Of a DNA stretch of 64,000 nt, positions 1 to 9,754 are shown in pieces (the stretch's first letter is position 1; every line of letters begins with the position of its first letter). Source of the stretch: Rhizobium sp. S152. Lineage in GTDB: Bacteria > Pseudomonadota > Alphaproteobacteria > Rhizobiales > Rhizobiaceae. Where the stretch lies: contig NZ_JAUDRZ010000025.1 of assembly GCF_030380735.1 (NCBI RefSeq), forward strand, positions 310,001-374,000, written 5' to 3'. A model generated the notes under the pieces. It worked only from the letters and a program-made list of their open reading frames with translations, made no database searches and was not told where the DNA came from. A program made the translations under genes and the position numbers.

Positions 1-2511
1 CACGTGAAGCCCGTGGCACCCGACGAGAGCGAAGAAAGCGGACAGGAAGGCGGAACGGTCGGGACCGGCGCCCACAGAAATGAGATGCGCAAACTCTCGG
101 ATTTCAAGGACGAGAAACAACGAACCGAGAATCCCGGTGGCAACCAGAAACGCCTGGGCGACCGTCGACGATTTATGTTTCGCCGCCAGCAACGCTATTC
201 CGCAGGTGAAGCTCGAAAGCACCAGGACGATCGTCTCGATCGCGACGTTACGGATATCGAGCAACTGCAAGGCCGACGGTCCGCCGGCCGTCGCATGCGC
301 GAGCACGGCATAGGTCGCGAACAATGCCGAAAACATGATGATATCCGACAGGAGAAACAGCCAGAAGCCGAAAGTCGCGACGATGTGCTTGCTCGCAGGT
401 CCAAATGCCGACGGCGATGTCAGGGCAGCATTACCGTCGGCACTCCCCTTATGCCCGAGACGATGCGGATCGTGAGCGTTGCTGAGAAAGCTGGCCTGTG
501 CTACCCGCTGCGCGGGCATCTCTGCGAGTGCTACTGAAAGCGCCGCTCTGCGTTCGCGATCGACCCATGCCACGTTGGAGGCCGGGATTATGGTCTCGTT
601 GTCACGGCGCCACCCGAACGTAATAAATGCAGCTAGCATCCCCGCAGTGGCGAGGATCGCTACCCACCATATGTGCCAGATCAACGCGAAGCCTGCAAAG
701 CTGCCAAAGAAAGCCATGGCAAAGCCGAGCGATGTGTTGCGCGGCAGCTCTACATCTTCATAGACTGGCTCCTCCGTCAGTCTCTGCTGCGCGATGGCGC
801 GTTGTTTCATCCCCCAATATGCTTCCTCACCCGTGACATTCGGCAGGACGGCGAAATTGAACGACGGTGGTGGCGACGCCGTGGCCCATTCGAGCGACCT
901 GCCGTCCCATGGATCGCCAAGCGTATCCTTGAGACTCCGACGCTGAAGGATGGAAACGATCAATTGCATCGCCTGACAGATCACGCCCAGCAGGATGCAG
1001 ATTGCGCCAAGGAACGCCACGACCATGTATGGCTGCCATCCGAGATCGTCGTAGTGCTGGATACGCCGCGTCGCGCCCATAAGACCAAGGATATAGAGGG
1101 GCATGAACGCGAGGTAGAACCCGATGATCCAGAACCAGAATGCTGCCTTGCCCCACCCATCGTGGAGCTTGAATCCGAAGGCTTTTGGAAACCAGTAGGT
1201 GTACCCGGCAAAGATTCCAAATACGACTCCGCCGATGATCACGTTGTGGAAGTGAGCAACCAGGAAAAGCGAGTTGTGAAGTTGGAAATCGACCGGTGGA
1301 ACGGCAAGTAGAACCCCCGTCATCCCGCCGATCACAAATGTGATCATGAAGCCAATCGACCAAAGCATCGGTACAGTAAGGCGAACGCGACCGCCATACA
1401 TCGTGAAGAGCCAGTTGAAGATTTTCGCTCCGGTCGGGACCGCGATAATCATGGTCATGACCCCGAAGAAGCCATTGACGTCGGCGCTGGCACCCATCGT
1501 GAAAAAATGATGCAGCCACACCATGCAGGACAGCACACAAATCGCCATCGTCGCGATGACCATCGTGCGATAGCCGAACAGGGGTTTGCTGGAGAAAGTC
1601 GAGACGACTTCCGAGTAGATGCCGAAGCACGGCAATACCAGGATGTAGACCTCCGGATGCCCCCAGATCCAGATGAGGTTCACAAACATCATGGCGTTCC
1701 CGCCGGCGTCGTTTGTGAAGAAGTGGAATCCGAGATAGCGGTCAAGCGTCAGCATCGCGAGCGTTGCAGTCAGCACCGGAAAGGCAGCTAGAATGGAAAG
1801 ATTCGCTGCCAGAGCCGTCCAGCAGAACACCGTCATTCTGCCGTAGGTCATGCCGGGAGCGCGGAGCTTCAGTATCGTGGTCACAAGATTGACGGCGGAA
1901 AGTACGGTACCTATCCCGGATATCTGGATAGCCCAGAGATAGTAGTCCACACCGACGTCGGGCGAGAACTGAAGCTCGCTCAGAGGCGGATATACCAGCC
2001 ACCCTGTTCGTGCGAAATTGCCGACAAATAGGCTCAGATTGATCAACAGCACCCCCGACGCTGTCAGCCAGAAGCTCACCGAGTTAAGCGTCGGGAACGC
2101 GACGTCCCTCACTCCCAACTGGAGCGGCACGATAAAGTTCATCAGGCCGATCACCAGCGGCATCGCGACGAAGAAGATCATTATTGCGCCGTGAGCGGAG
2201 AATATCTGATTGTAGTGATCGGGAGGGAGATACCCTTGTCCGCTGCCTGCGGCGAACGCGAGATGTGAACGCATCAGGATTGCGTCGGAAAAGCCGCGAA
2301 GGAGCATGACAAGTCCCAGGAGACAGTACATGACGCCGATACGCTTGTGGTCCACAGACGTGATCCACTCTTTCCACAGGTACGGCCATAGGCCTTTCAA
2401 TGTGATCGTACCGAGGATCGCGACGATGCCGAGGATTATGACCAACGACGTGATCAAAGGAATTGGTTCGTTAAAAGGGATGGCGTCCCACGTGAGCCTT
2501 CCGAGCAGCAT
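1..2511 (-). CDS. cyoB: Quinol oxidase subunit I fused to subunit III (CyoB-CyoC), 3' end outside window
   Basis: Catalytic subunit of a bo3-type haem-copper quinol oxidase of the cytoplasmic membrane, which reduces O2 and pumps protons. The ATG lies 2 bp after the cyoA stop and opens MLLGRLTWDAIPF, typical of CyoB. The subunit I part carries the HPEVY helix of the Cu-B site and an AHFHNVI helix. The frame then continues without a stop into subunit III (CyoC) sequence from about residue 700, with FATYAVLAHATAGGP, GPDRSAFLSAFFALVG and HGLHV. The 837 visible codons contain no stop, so I and III are one polypeptide; these are separate genes in E. coli. I read the frame by hand; the C-terminus of the CyoC part is beyond base 1. 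Confidence 0.88.
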   Translation of the reverse strand, partial: MLLGRLTWDAIPFNEPIPLITSLVIILGIVAILGTITLKGLWPYLWKEWITSVDHKRIGVMYCLLGLVMLLRGFSDAILMRSHLAFAAGSGQGYLPPDHYNQIFSAHGAIMIFFVAMPLVIGLMNFIVPLQLGVRDVAFPTLNSVSFWLTASGVLLINLSLFVGNFARTGWLVYPPLSELQFSPDVGVDYYLWAIQISGIGTVLSAVNLVTTILKLRAPGMTYGRMTVFCWTALAANLSILAAFPVLTATLAMLTLDRYLGFHFFTNDAGGNAMMFVNLIWIWGHPEVYILVLPCFGIYSEVVSTFSSKPLFGYRTMVIATMAICVLSCMVWLHHFFTMGASADVNGFFGVMTMIIAVPTGAKIFNWLFTMYGGRVRLTVPMLWSIGFMITFVIGGMTGVLLAVPPVDFQLHNSLFLVAHFHNVIIGGVVFGIFAGYTYWFPKAFGFKLHDGWGKAAFWFWIIGFYLAFMPLYILGLMGATRRIQHYDDLGWQPYMVVAFLGAICILLGVICQAMQLIVSILQRRSLKDTLGDPWDGRSLEWATASPPPSFNFAVLPNVTGEEAYWGMKQRAIAQQRLTEEPVYEDVELPRNTSLGFAMAFFGSFAGFALIWHIWWVAILATAGMLAAFITFGWRRDNETIIPASNVAWVDRERRAALSVALAEMPAQRVAQASFLSNAHDPHRLGHKGSADGNAALTSPSAFGPASKHIVATFGFWLFLLSDIIMFSALFATYAVLAHATAGGPSALQLLDIRNVAIETIVLVLSSFTCGIALLAAKHKSSTVAQAFLVATGILGSLFLVLEIREFAHLISVGAGPDRSAFLSAFFALVGCHGLHV

Positions 2512-2513
2512 TC

Positions 2514-3581
2514 TTAAAACCTCTTATTGGAAATCGGGCCACTGCCCCTGCAAAGATCCAGGAAGGCATCCTGCTGCATCGCCGCCGTCGTCGTGTTCAC
2601 GATGCTTTCGAACAGGTTGGCTTCCACCGTCGCGAACGCCATCGGTGCGACGTACTGGCTCGGCTTCGCCAATTCCTGATAGCTCGCCGTGTCGAGGAGG
2701 CCGCCTCCCGCCCGGACCACTGACACCCAGCCGTCGAATTCGGCCGGTTCGACAGAATCGACATTGAACCGCATTCCCGAGAATCCATCGCCGCTGAACT
2801 GCGAGGACAGACCCTTGAATTGCCCCTGATGCTCGGCGAGCAAGTGAAGGCTAGTCGTCATGCCCGACATTGCGTAGATCTGCCCCGCGAGCTGCGGCAC
2901 GAAGAAGCTGTTCATCACGCTTGCGGAGGTCAGCCTGAGCGAGACGGGGCGGCCGGCCGGGATCACAAGGCGGTTGACGCTGGCTAAACCCTGATCCGGA
3001 TAGATGAAAAGCCACTTCCAATCGAGGGCGACCACTTCGACCTTGAGGGGCTGCTCGGCGGACGGGATCGGCCGTGCAGGATCCAGTTCATGGCTCCCTA
3101 TCCAAGCGATGCCACCCAGAAGAATGATGACCATCGCGGGAATACCCCATACGACGAGTTCGACCTTCCCAGAATAGGTCCAATCGGGAAGGTATCGAGC
3201 CTGGCGGTTCGTTTCCCGAAACCACCACGCAACCAGCAGCGTCGCCGCAATTACGGGAATGATGATGCAGAGCATTATTGCTACGGAGTTGAGCAGGATC
3301 TCGCGCTGAGCCGCTGCGATGGGCCCGCGCGGATCCATAACTCCTCCCGAACAGCCGGTGAGGATTTGAAGCACGACGGTGGCAAGACCCGTTTTCCTGA
3401 TCGATCTCGCAACGGCTGCAACGCGATAAGGCTTGCGCTGCCGTTGCTTACGGATTGCGTGTGATGCGTCGGGCGTCGCAAAAGGCTGAGAGACTGGTGT
3501 TTCGGACAACTGGATCACTCCAATGCGAACTGCGTCGGGAGCGCGATGCGGACGTCCCGGCCGATCGCAATCGTGGCGCAA
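2514..3581 (-). CDS. cyoA: Quinol oxidase subunit II (CyoA-like lipoprotein)
   Basis: Subunit II of the bo3 oxidase, membrane-anchored with a periplasmic cupredoxin-like domain. A lipobox (LTGCSGG, Cys about residue 77) is followed by two membrane helices (about 95-120 and 135-160) and the cupredoxin fold with VALDWKWLFIYPDQG and VMNSFFVPQLAGQIYAM, matching CyoA. The Cu-A ligands of cytochrome c oxidases are absent, as expected for a quinol oxidase. The annotated start leaves an unusually long Arg-rich stretch before the lipobox. In-frame GTG (about 3518) or TTG codons shorten it only partly, so the N-terminus is uncertain. First gene of the oxidase operon. Confidence 0.87.
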   Translation of the reverse strand: MRHDCDRPGRPHRAPDAVRIGVIQLSETPVSQPFATPDASHAIRKQRQRKPYRVAAVARSIRKTGLATVVLQILTGCSGGVMDPRGPIAAAQREILLNSVAIMLCIIIPVIAATLLVAWWFRETNRQARYLPDWTYSGKVELVVWGIPAMVIILLGGIAWIGSHELDPARPIPSAEQPLKVEVVALDWKWLFIYPDQGLASVNRLVIPAGRPVSLRLTSASVMNSFFVPQLAGQIYAMSGMTTSLHLLAEHQGQFKGLSSQFSGDGFSGMRFNVDSVEPAEFDGWVSVVRAGGGLLDTASYQELAKPSQYVAPMAFATVEANLFESIVNTTTAAMQQDAFLDLCRGSGPISNKRF

Positions 3582-3920
3582 ATCATTCGAACTTCTGAGG
3601 AATTCGTACGAAGCTATTAGCCAGAACGATAGCAGCCTATTGCCTCGATTTGTCTTCGCTTGCTATATGGCTGCGCTAGCAACCAAACCGTCGGGCTGAG
3701 TCGGTTGCAAAGATTCTGAGAGAGTGGCGGAAGGCGACGCAACTGTCGCTGTGATGAGCCGAACGTCCTCAGAAATCAGGAGTTCAGAGCCCTCGGGCCA
3801 CAGGTATTTCCGCCGCATACGGGTGATCGGTTTTATCAGATTAGGCCGCTGAGCGAGCGGCAATTTTTAGCGGTGTTGGTCCACTTGTACCCAAGCTGCT
3901 GACACTGGCTGATGGATCGG
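3582..3920. other. Intergenic region between cyoA and the acyl-CoA ligase gene
   Basis: About 340 bp. It should hold the cyoA promoter (read leftward) and the end of the catabolic operon. A 66-codon minus-strand ORF (3663-3863) matches no family I recognise and lacks a clear ribosome-binding site. No strong terminator hairpin was found by eye. Confidence 0.4.
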
Positions 3921-5573
3921 CTATCGGTTGTCGTATTTTTCCCGTAATTCCTTCTTGTTGACCTTTCCTACGCTCGTCTTGGGGAGTTGTTCGACAAATA
4001 GGATTTTGTCCGGAATCGCGTATTTCGAAATTACGCCGGCGTCAGCGAAACCTTTGAGATGCATTTTCAGTTTGGTGTCCGTAAGATCGACGCCTGTCCG
4101 GGCGTCTTTTACCACGAACGCCAGTGGCCGCTCGCCCCATTGCTTGTCGTTGACGCCGATAACCGCTGCGTCCGACACACCGTCGCACCGCGACAGCAAG
4201 TCTTCTATCTCCAACGACGACACCCATTCGCCCCCGGTCTTGATTACATCCTTGATCCGATCAACGACGCGAAGATAGCCATTTGGCTCGATCACACCGA
4301 TGTCGCCAGTGTGCATATATCCGCCCGACCAAAGTTCTTCGGATGCTTTCGGATTATCTATATATCCTTGCGCGAGCCAGGGCGCGCGCAAGACGATTTC
4401 GCCGCGTGTCTTTCCGTCTGCGGCCACCTCGTTCCCACCCGCATCTATTAGGCGCAAGTCCACGAGCGGTGCAGCGAGGCCGGCTTTCGTCCGGATGGCT
4501 GCCTCCTTTTCCGTATCACCGGAAAGGTCCGCAGACTGGATTTGTGCCATACACAGCAGTGGCGCACTTTCGGACATGCCGTAACCGGCGAAGACGTCGA
4601 CTCCGAGCGCGAGCGCCTGCTTCGCGAGACCGTTTGATAGCTCTGAGCCTCCAATCACCATCTTCAGGCCCGCGAGATCGGTCTTTGCGGCGGTCGCTGC
4701 ATCCAGAAGCCTTTGCAGCAGGGTTGGCACGCAATGGGTGAACGTCACGCCTTCGGTCTTGATCAGCTTGAGCAGGAAGCCGGGATCGTAGCGACCCGGA
4801 TACACCTGTTTTACACCGGACAGCGTCGCCGTCCACGGCAGCCCCCAGGCATGCGCGTGAAACATCGGCGTCATCGGCATATAGACATCATCTCGGCAGA
4901 ATCGCCCCTGTTTTGCGGCAGTCCCCAGAAAAGCCATTTCAGCGAGTGAATGCAGAACCAGTTGCCGATGGCTGAAAACCACACCCTTTGGCTGCCCTGA
5001 TGTTCCTGTTGTGTAAAAGGTGGTGGCCGGTACATTTTCATCAAAGTCCGGGAAGTCGTAACCGGGCTCTGGGTTGCGCAACAAGCTCTCGTAGGCGCCT
5101 GCAAACGGCAGCCCGCCAGTTTGCGGCACGACCCGATCCGACATTGACACCAGCGTCTTCACTTGGGTCAGGTGCTGCCTTATGCCCTCCAGCATCGGCG
5201 CGAAGTCGTCGTTAACGAGGAGCACCGACGCGCCCGCATGATTGATCGTATAAGCGATCTGGTCCGGCGACAGGCGGACATTCACCGTCTGCAACACCGC
5301 GCCCATCATTGGAACCGCGAAATAGGCTTCCAGGTAGCGGTGGCTATCCCAGTCGAGTATGCCGACGACGTCCCCGGCGGCGACCCCCAGCCCTGCGAGG
5401 CTGGAGGCAAGCCGTCCGATGCGTTCACGCAGCTCGCGATAGGTGAAGCGCGCACAGTCGCGATAGACGATCACCTGATCGGGTGCCTGTTGCAGGGGCG
5501 CGTGCCAGAGTTGCTTGACGAGAAGTGGATATTGATATGCAGAACTGGAAGCCTGCGTGAATTTCCCGGTCAT
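3921..5573 (-). CDS. Acyl-CoA synthetase (AMP-forming, FadD/CaiC-like)
   Basis: Activates a carboxylic acid to its CoA thioester through an acyl-adenylate. The 550-residue length fits the ANL superfamily. The P-loop-like A3 motif TTFYTTGTSGQPKG lies near residue 190, the A5 motif YGMSESAP in the middle, the A7 MHTGDIG region about residue 425, and the C-terminal hinge RIKDVIKTGGEW and lysine motif KTSVGKVNKKELR. It is last in a seven-gene same-strand cluster of beta-oxidation-type enzymes, so it probably supplies their substrate. The presence of CaiA-, CaiB- and CaiD-type partners suggests a short or betaine-like acid, but substrate cannot be read from sequence. Confidence 0.9.
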   Translation of the reverse strand: MTGKFTQASSSAYQYPLLVKQLWHAPLQQAPDQVIVYRDCARFTYRELRERIGRLASSLAGLGVAAGDVVGILDWDSHRYLEAYFAVPMMGAVLQTVNVRLSPDQIAYTINHAGASVLLVNDDFAPMLEGIRQHLTQVKTLVSMSDRVVPQTGGLPFAGAYESLLRNPEPGYDFPDFDENVPATTFYTTGTSGQPKGVVFSHRQLVLHSLAEMAFLGTAAKQGRFCRDDVYMPMTPMFHAHAWGLPWTATLSGVKQVYPGRYDPGFLLKLIKTEGVTFTHCVPTLLQRLLDAATAAKTDLAGLKMVIGGSELSNGLAKQALALGVDVFAGYGMSESAPLLCMAQIQSADLSGDTEKEAAIRTKAGLAAPLVDLRLIDAGGNEVAADGKTRGEIVLRAPWLAQGYIDNPKASEELWSGGYMHTGDIGVIEPNGYLRVVDRIKDVIKTGGEWVSSLEIEDLLSRCDGVSDAAVIGVNDKQWGERPLAFVVKDARTGVDLTDTKLKMHLKGFADAGVISKYAIPDKILFVEQLPKTSVGKVNKKELREKYDNR

Positions 5574-5697
5574 CGCGTTTTCCTAAAGCACCTCGCCAAA
5601 GCGTGTCGCGATCTATGAAGTTCGCTCTTCACGCTTTAGCTCCTTATTTTTCGCCCATAATGAGTCCGAAGCCAGTTCCCGCTTTCCGGAGACTTGT

Positions 5698-6648
5698 TTA
5701 CGTGTTCGCTTCGGCCTTGGCGCGCAGTTCCAGAAGTCCGAGCAGGACCTCGTCGCGTTCCGCCGCCAGATCGTCGATCGACCGGGCGCCGACTTCGGCA
5801 TGAATGCCAGCGATCAGCTTTTGCTGCAGTTCCGGCGTCATTTCCGGCGAGCCGAGCACCTTCCACCAGGCGGTCATCGGCCCGATGAATTGATGCAGGA
5901 AGTGCTCCATGCCACCCTGGCCACCGCCGAGATGGTTCAGCATAACCTGGCCCATGATACCCCAGCGCAGCCCCGGTCCCCAAGAAAGCGCCGTGTCGAC
6001 GTCGGCGACGCTGACGACGCCGTCGTCAACCAGATGATAGACCTCGCGAGCGAGTGCGGCCTGCAGCCGGTTGGCAACATGCCCCGGCACTTCCTTGTGC
6101 AGGCGCACGGTTCGCTTGCCGATCGCCGTATAGAATTCTGAAGCGCGGCGAATTGTATCCTCTGAAGTCTTCGTTCCACCAACGATCTCCACCAGCGGCA
6201 CCAGATGCGGCGGATTGAACGGGTGGGCAATGACACAGCGCTCGGGATGCAGGGCGCATGCCGACTGGATCTCGCTCATTGTCAGCCCGGACGAACTCGA
6301 GGCGATAATCACATCGGGAGGCAGCAATTCGTCGAGCTGAGCGTAGAGCTTCTTCTTGAAATCGATCCGTTCAGGTCCGTTTTCCTGGACCAGGTCGGCC
6401 CCCGTCACGGCTTCTTCCATGTTCGGCGTGAACACCAGCCGCCTCGGCGAGGCGCCAGCGACGATCCCCAACCTTTCCAGCGCCGGCCATGCCACCTGCA
6501 CGAAGTGCCTCAACGCCTCTTCTGCACCAGGGGCGATATCCGTTGCTACGACGTCAAGGCCCTTCGCTAAAAATAGTGCCGCCCAGCTTGCGCCGATGAC
6601 ACCGGTGCCAATGATTGCGACGTTAGAGATCTGCTTGTCGTCAGCCAT
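5698..6648 (-). CDS. 3-hydroxyacyl-CoA dehydrogenase family, L-carnitine dehydrogenase-like
   Basis: NAD-dependent oxidation of a 3-hydroxy acid or its CoA ester. The N-terminal Rossmann fold has the dinucleotide motif IGTGVIGASWA (about residues 14-24). The HPFNPPHLVPLVE segment and the following VPGHVANRLQAALARE helix are characteristic of the family. At 316 residues it has the size of stand-alone carnitine/hydroxyacyl dehydrogenases rather than fused FadB. Three bases separate it from the upstream YWTD gene. Carnitine dehydrogenase is my favoured subfamily because of the cai-like neighbours, but a generic 3-hydroxybutyryl-type enzyme is not excluded. Confidence 0.85.
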   Translation of the reverse strand: MADDKQISNVAIIGTGVIGASWAALFLAKGLDVVATDIAPGAEEALRHFVQVAWPALERLGIVAGASPRRLVFTPNMEEAVTGADLVQENGPERIDFKKKLYAQLDELLPPDVIIASSSSGLTMSEIQSACALHPERCVIAHPFNPPHLVPLVEIVGGTKTSEDTIRRASEFYTAIGKRTVRLHKEVPGHVANRLQAALAREVYHLVDDGVVSVADVDTALSWGPGLRWGIMGQVMLNHLGGGQGGMEHFLHQFIGPMTAWWKVLGSPEMTPELQQKLIAGIHAEVGARSIDDLAAERDEVLLGLLELRAKAEANT

Positions 6649-6650
6649 GA

Positions 6651-7583
6651 TTATTTCTCCTTCAGCGGGATGTCAGCGTACGCGATGCCCGTAAGATTGC
6701 CTTGGGCGAAGAGAAAGGGCCGCTTCCCAGAGCCGTCGAGCCTTGCGGTATAGACCGAACCGGCGAGGTCGGTGATGAACATCCGGTCGCCCGCAACATC
6801 GAGGGCGATGCCTATGCCTTCCATGAGGTCGTTGACGATGATGTCCGCCCGATCTCCGTTCGGCGCGTCGACTGATGCACGGTTGACGGTATTGCCGAGC
6901 GGCGGATTGCCGCGATCGGTCCAGTAAAGAACGTGGTTCTCCAGATCGAGTTCAAGGTCGATCGGCTCCGGCAGCTTGTCGAACAGGAGCTCGACATCCG
7001 ACCGACCGGCGGGATCCTCGCCCTCCGGGATTTCCATGGCCGCGCGAAAGATCCGGCCCACGCTGGCGTTGTCCGGCCCTTTTTGCGTCCAATATATCTG
7101 CCCACGATCAGGATCGACCGTGATTCCGACGCACCATTTCGTGGCGTCACGCCGGTCGTCATCGCCGTCGCCGGTCTTGACCAGTGTCTCGATGTTCGTG
7201 CCGTCGAGATTGGCCCGCATCACCCGCATGCCCTCTCGATCGCACCAATAGAGCTTGCCGCTGCGCTTCTCCAGATGGATCTGCTTTGGCGTGAACGTGC
7301 CGCCGGCCGCAATGACGATTGTACGATTGCCGCCATCGAGGTCGGCGCGTTCGATGGTGCCGTCGTTACGGTCGGGGACGCCCATATTGGTCCAGTAGAT
7401 ATGGCCTGCCTGGACGTCAACGACGATGCCGTCGGGGATTTTGCATTCTGAAACAATGACCCTGCTGTCGGAGCCGTCTGCATTCATTGCATGAATGCGC
7501 CCGCCGCTCGCTTCGAGAACAAACAGCCGCCCGATCGTGCACTTTTGATCCGAATGCGACTTCGTCGCTGAATCCTGCCCCAT
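6651..7583 (-). CDS. YWTD (LDL-receptor class B) beta-propeller protein
   Basis: Predicted six-bladed beta-propeller. Repeats of the YWTD type recur about every 45 residues: IYWTNMG, LYWCDREG, IYWTQKG, LYWTDRG, then a final blade (FITDLAGSVYTARLDG). The start is placed at the ATG at 7583, preceded by AAAGGAAAAGCT, about 20 codons inside the longest frame. There is no signal peptide, so a cytoplasmic location is inferred. It sits between a crotonase and the hydroxyacyl dehydrogenase, and its role there is unknown; lactonase or esterase activity as in SMP-30-like propellers is only a guess. Confidence 0.8.
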   Translation of the reverse strand: MGQDSATKSHSDQKCTIGRLFVLEASGGRIHAMNADGSDSRVIVSECKIPDGIVVDVQAGHIYWTNMGVPDRNDGTIERADLDGGNRTIVIAAGGTFTPKQIHLEKRSGKLYWCDREGMRVMRANLDGTNIETLVKTGDGDDDRRDATKWCVGITVDPDRGQIYWTQKGPDNASVGRIFRAAMEIPEGEDPAGRSDVELLFDKLPEPIDLELDLENHVLYWTDRGNPPLGNTVNRASVDAPNGDRADIIVNDLMEGIGIALDVAGDRMFITDLAGSVYTARLDGSGKRPFLFAQGNLTGIAYADIPLKEK

Positions 7584-7661
7584 AGCTTTTCCTTTCACAT
7601 CACGTTTTCCATGCGCCTGTGGCCTTGCGGCGCGCGCCACGCTTGGTCTGTCGGCAGCGCC

Positions 7662-8465
7662 TTACGTCGCCACGGCCGCCTTTCCGATCTTGCTGAAATC
7701 CGCTGGCCGCTTTTCCAGGAAGGCTGTCAGCGCTTCCTTCGATTCCGGCGAGTGGACCTGTAGGCTGAATGCCTCATTCTCGGCCTTCATGGCCGCCCTG
7801 GTCTGCTCGACAAAGGGGTGCTTCATCAAGCGCTTGGAGGCTTGCAGGGCACCAGCAGGCTGGGCTGCGAGGTGCTTTGCCGTTTCGGTGGCGATGTTGA
7901 GCAGGGCTTGGTAATCGGGCACTACTTGCGTGACCAGGCCCAATTCGACCGCGCGCCCGACATCGAACGGCGATCCCAGCAGGATCACGTCGCTGGCGCG
8001 GATATGCCCGATCGACAACGGCAACAGGTACGAGGATCCGAATTCCGGCACTACGGCGAGGTTGACGAAGGGTGTCTGGAACCTGGTTTTCTCCGCCGCA
8101 TAGACGAAGTCGCAATGCAGCAGCATGGTTGTCCCGCCTCCGATCGCGACGCCATGCACGGCAGCAACCAAAGGCTTGTCGAAATCGAGCAAGGCGTCCA
8201 TCAGCCTTGCCTGCGGAGATACGCCCGGTCCGGGAGGATGCTCCAGAAAATCCTTGAGATCGTTACCGGCGCAGAAGGCATCACCCGCACCGTGCCAGAG
8301 AACGGCGCGGATGCGGTCATCGCTGGCAGCGCTATAGAAGACATCCGCGAGCTTCAGGTACATGCCCGACGTCATCGCGTTCAATTTCTCAGGGCGGTTC
8401 AATTCGATGCGAAGCACGCCGTCGGAATATTCAGAAATAATTTCGTCAACCACTGTCTTCTCCAT
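7662..8465 (-). CDS. Enoyl-CoA hydratase/isomerase family protein
   Basis: Crotonase-fold enzyme acting on an enoyl-CoA. The oxyanion-hole segments are AGNDLKDFL and GVAIGGGTTMLLHCD. The usual first catalytic Glu of hydratases (GGGCE) is replaced here (GGGTT), while a Glu remains in VVPEFGSS, which is more like isomerases (ECI/PaaG) than classical hydratases. 267 residues is normal. It is the fourth gene of the catabolic cluster, 26 bp after the CoA-transferase stop. A second crotonase in the same operon retains the hydratase Glu pair, so the two probably do different steps. Confidence 0.87.
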   Translation of the reverse strand: MEKTVVDEIISEYSDGVLRIELNRPEKLNAMTSGMYLKLADVFYSAASDDRIRAVLWHGAGDAFCAGNDLKDFLEHPPGPGVSPQARLMDALLDFDKPLVAAVHGVAIGGGTTMLLHCDFVYAAEKTRFQTPFVNLAVVPEFGSSYLLPLSIGHIRASDVILLGSPFDVGRAVELGLVTQVVPDYQALLNIATETAKHLAAQPAGALQASKRLMKHPFVEQTRAAMKAENEAFSLQVHSPESKEALTAFLEKRPADFSKIGKAAVAT

Positions 8466-8491
8466 CCAAATAATGCCGCGCTGAAATTCGC

Positions 8492-9718
8492 TTAAGCGAC
8501 ATGTACGCCAGCAGTTGGAACGGCACCGTTCGCCTGCAGTCCCTCGATATCCTCAGGTCCGAAGCCAAGTTCACGCAGGATTTCCGCATTGTGCTCGCCG
8601 AGTCCGGGAGCCCGTCGGGCCGGCACTTTGGCAACGCCGTGCACGTTGAGAGGGCTGCTGACGGTGAAGTCGAGATGTTCGCCGGCGCCTTCTAGCGGAA
8701 CGACAATATCGTTTGTCCGAAGCTGCGGGTCCTTGACCACCTCGGAGGGTGAATGCACCACGCCGAAAGTCAGATGAGCCTGCGCGAAGATGTCATGCCA
8801 ATACGCCATCGGCTGCGCGGCGAATGTCTCGTCCAGGATCGATGTCAGTTGGGCGGAGTTTGCCGCCTGCTTGGCCGGATCGGCAAAGCGCGGATCGATG
8901 AGCAGGTCGGCCCGACCGATACCGTTGGCAAACAAGGGCCATTTGTCGGGCGTCAGTACGATGACGAACCAGATATTGTCCGACGCGCGGTAGACGTTGA
9001 AGGTGGCGTTTGGCGGGTTGGCACGATCGTGCAGCGGATAGAAAGCCGCGTCCGCGAGCGCCGCCTGATTGGACACCGCGCAGGCCCAGACACCACATGC
9101 CAGGAGCGACGTAGTTACATAAGAACCCTTGCCGGTGCGCTCCCGCCGATAAAGCGCTGTGACGATCGCTGAGTAGAGACTGACAGCGGTGGCGTGATCG
9201 CCACTGCCCGAAACCGGCAGCGTCGGTGGCGCGCCGGCATCGCGTGTCAGAGATAACAGGCCGCTGCGCGCCCAATAGGCGGTGATATCGAATCCGGGAA
9301 GCTGCGCATCGGGTCCGCTATCACCATAGCCGGTGACGTCGGCATAGATGAGCCGCGGATTCCAGGCTGCGACGTCGTCGTAGCCGAGTTGCAGTTTTTC
9401 GCGGGCCGGATGCGGCGTGTTGACGATCAGCACGTCCGCCCATTCGACCAAGCGCTGGAGGACGCCCCGGGCCTCGGGCGATTTGAGATTGAGCGTCAGG
9501 CCACGCTTATTGCGATTGTTGAGATGCCAGGGATAATTATCCTCGGCGCGCGGCTGCGGCGGCACCTTGTAGCCGATCCTCCAGGTATCGCCGGTCGGCG
9601 GTTCGACCTTGATGACATCAGCGCCGAAGTCGGAGAGGATCACGGCGGCACCCGGACCGGCGATGAAGCTGGCGAAATCCACCACCTTCAGACCCGAAAA
9701 AATGTTATCGCTTGCCAT
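8492..9718 (-). CDS. Class III CoA-transferase (CaiB/BaiF family)
   Basis: Moves CoA between carboxylic acids through an acyl-Asp anhydride. The N-terminus GLKVVDFASFIAGPGAAVI and the SDFGADVIKVE segment are family hallmarks. YGDSGPDAQLPGFDITAYW follows, where the active-site Asp of the family lies in the GPDAQLPGFD region. 408 residues is standard. Together with the CaiC-like ligase, CaiA-like dehydrogenase and CaiD-like crotonases, this gives the same enzyme classes as the crotonobetaine/carnitine operon, though the order differs and identity to cai genes is not established. Confidence 0.9.
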   Translation of the reverse strand: MASDNIFSGLKVVDFASFIAGPGAAVILSDFGADVIKVEPPTGDTWRIGYKVPPQPRAEDNYPWHLNNRNKRGLTLNLKSPEARGVLQRLVEWADVLIVNTPHPAREKLQLGYDDVAAWNPRLIYADVTGYGDSGPDAQLPGFDITAYWARSGLLSLTRDAGAPPTLPVSGSGDHATAVSLYSAIVTALYRRERTGKGSYVTTSLLACGVWACAVSNQAALADAAFYPLHDRANPPNATFNVYRASDNIWFVIVLTPDKWPLFANGIGRADLLIDPRFADPAKQAANSAQLTSILDETFAAQPMAYWHDIFAQAHLTFGVVHSPSEVVKDPQLRTNDIVVPLEGAGEHLDFTVSSPLNVHGVAKVPARRAPGLGEHNAEILRELGFGPEDIEGLQANGAVPTAGVHVA

Positions 9719-9754
9719 GGCTTGTCCTTGTCGAATTGTCTCTTTGGCGAGATT

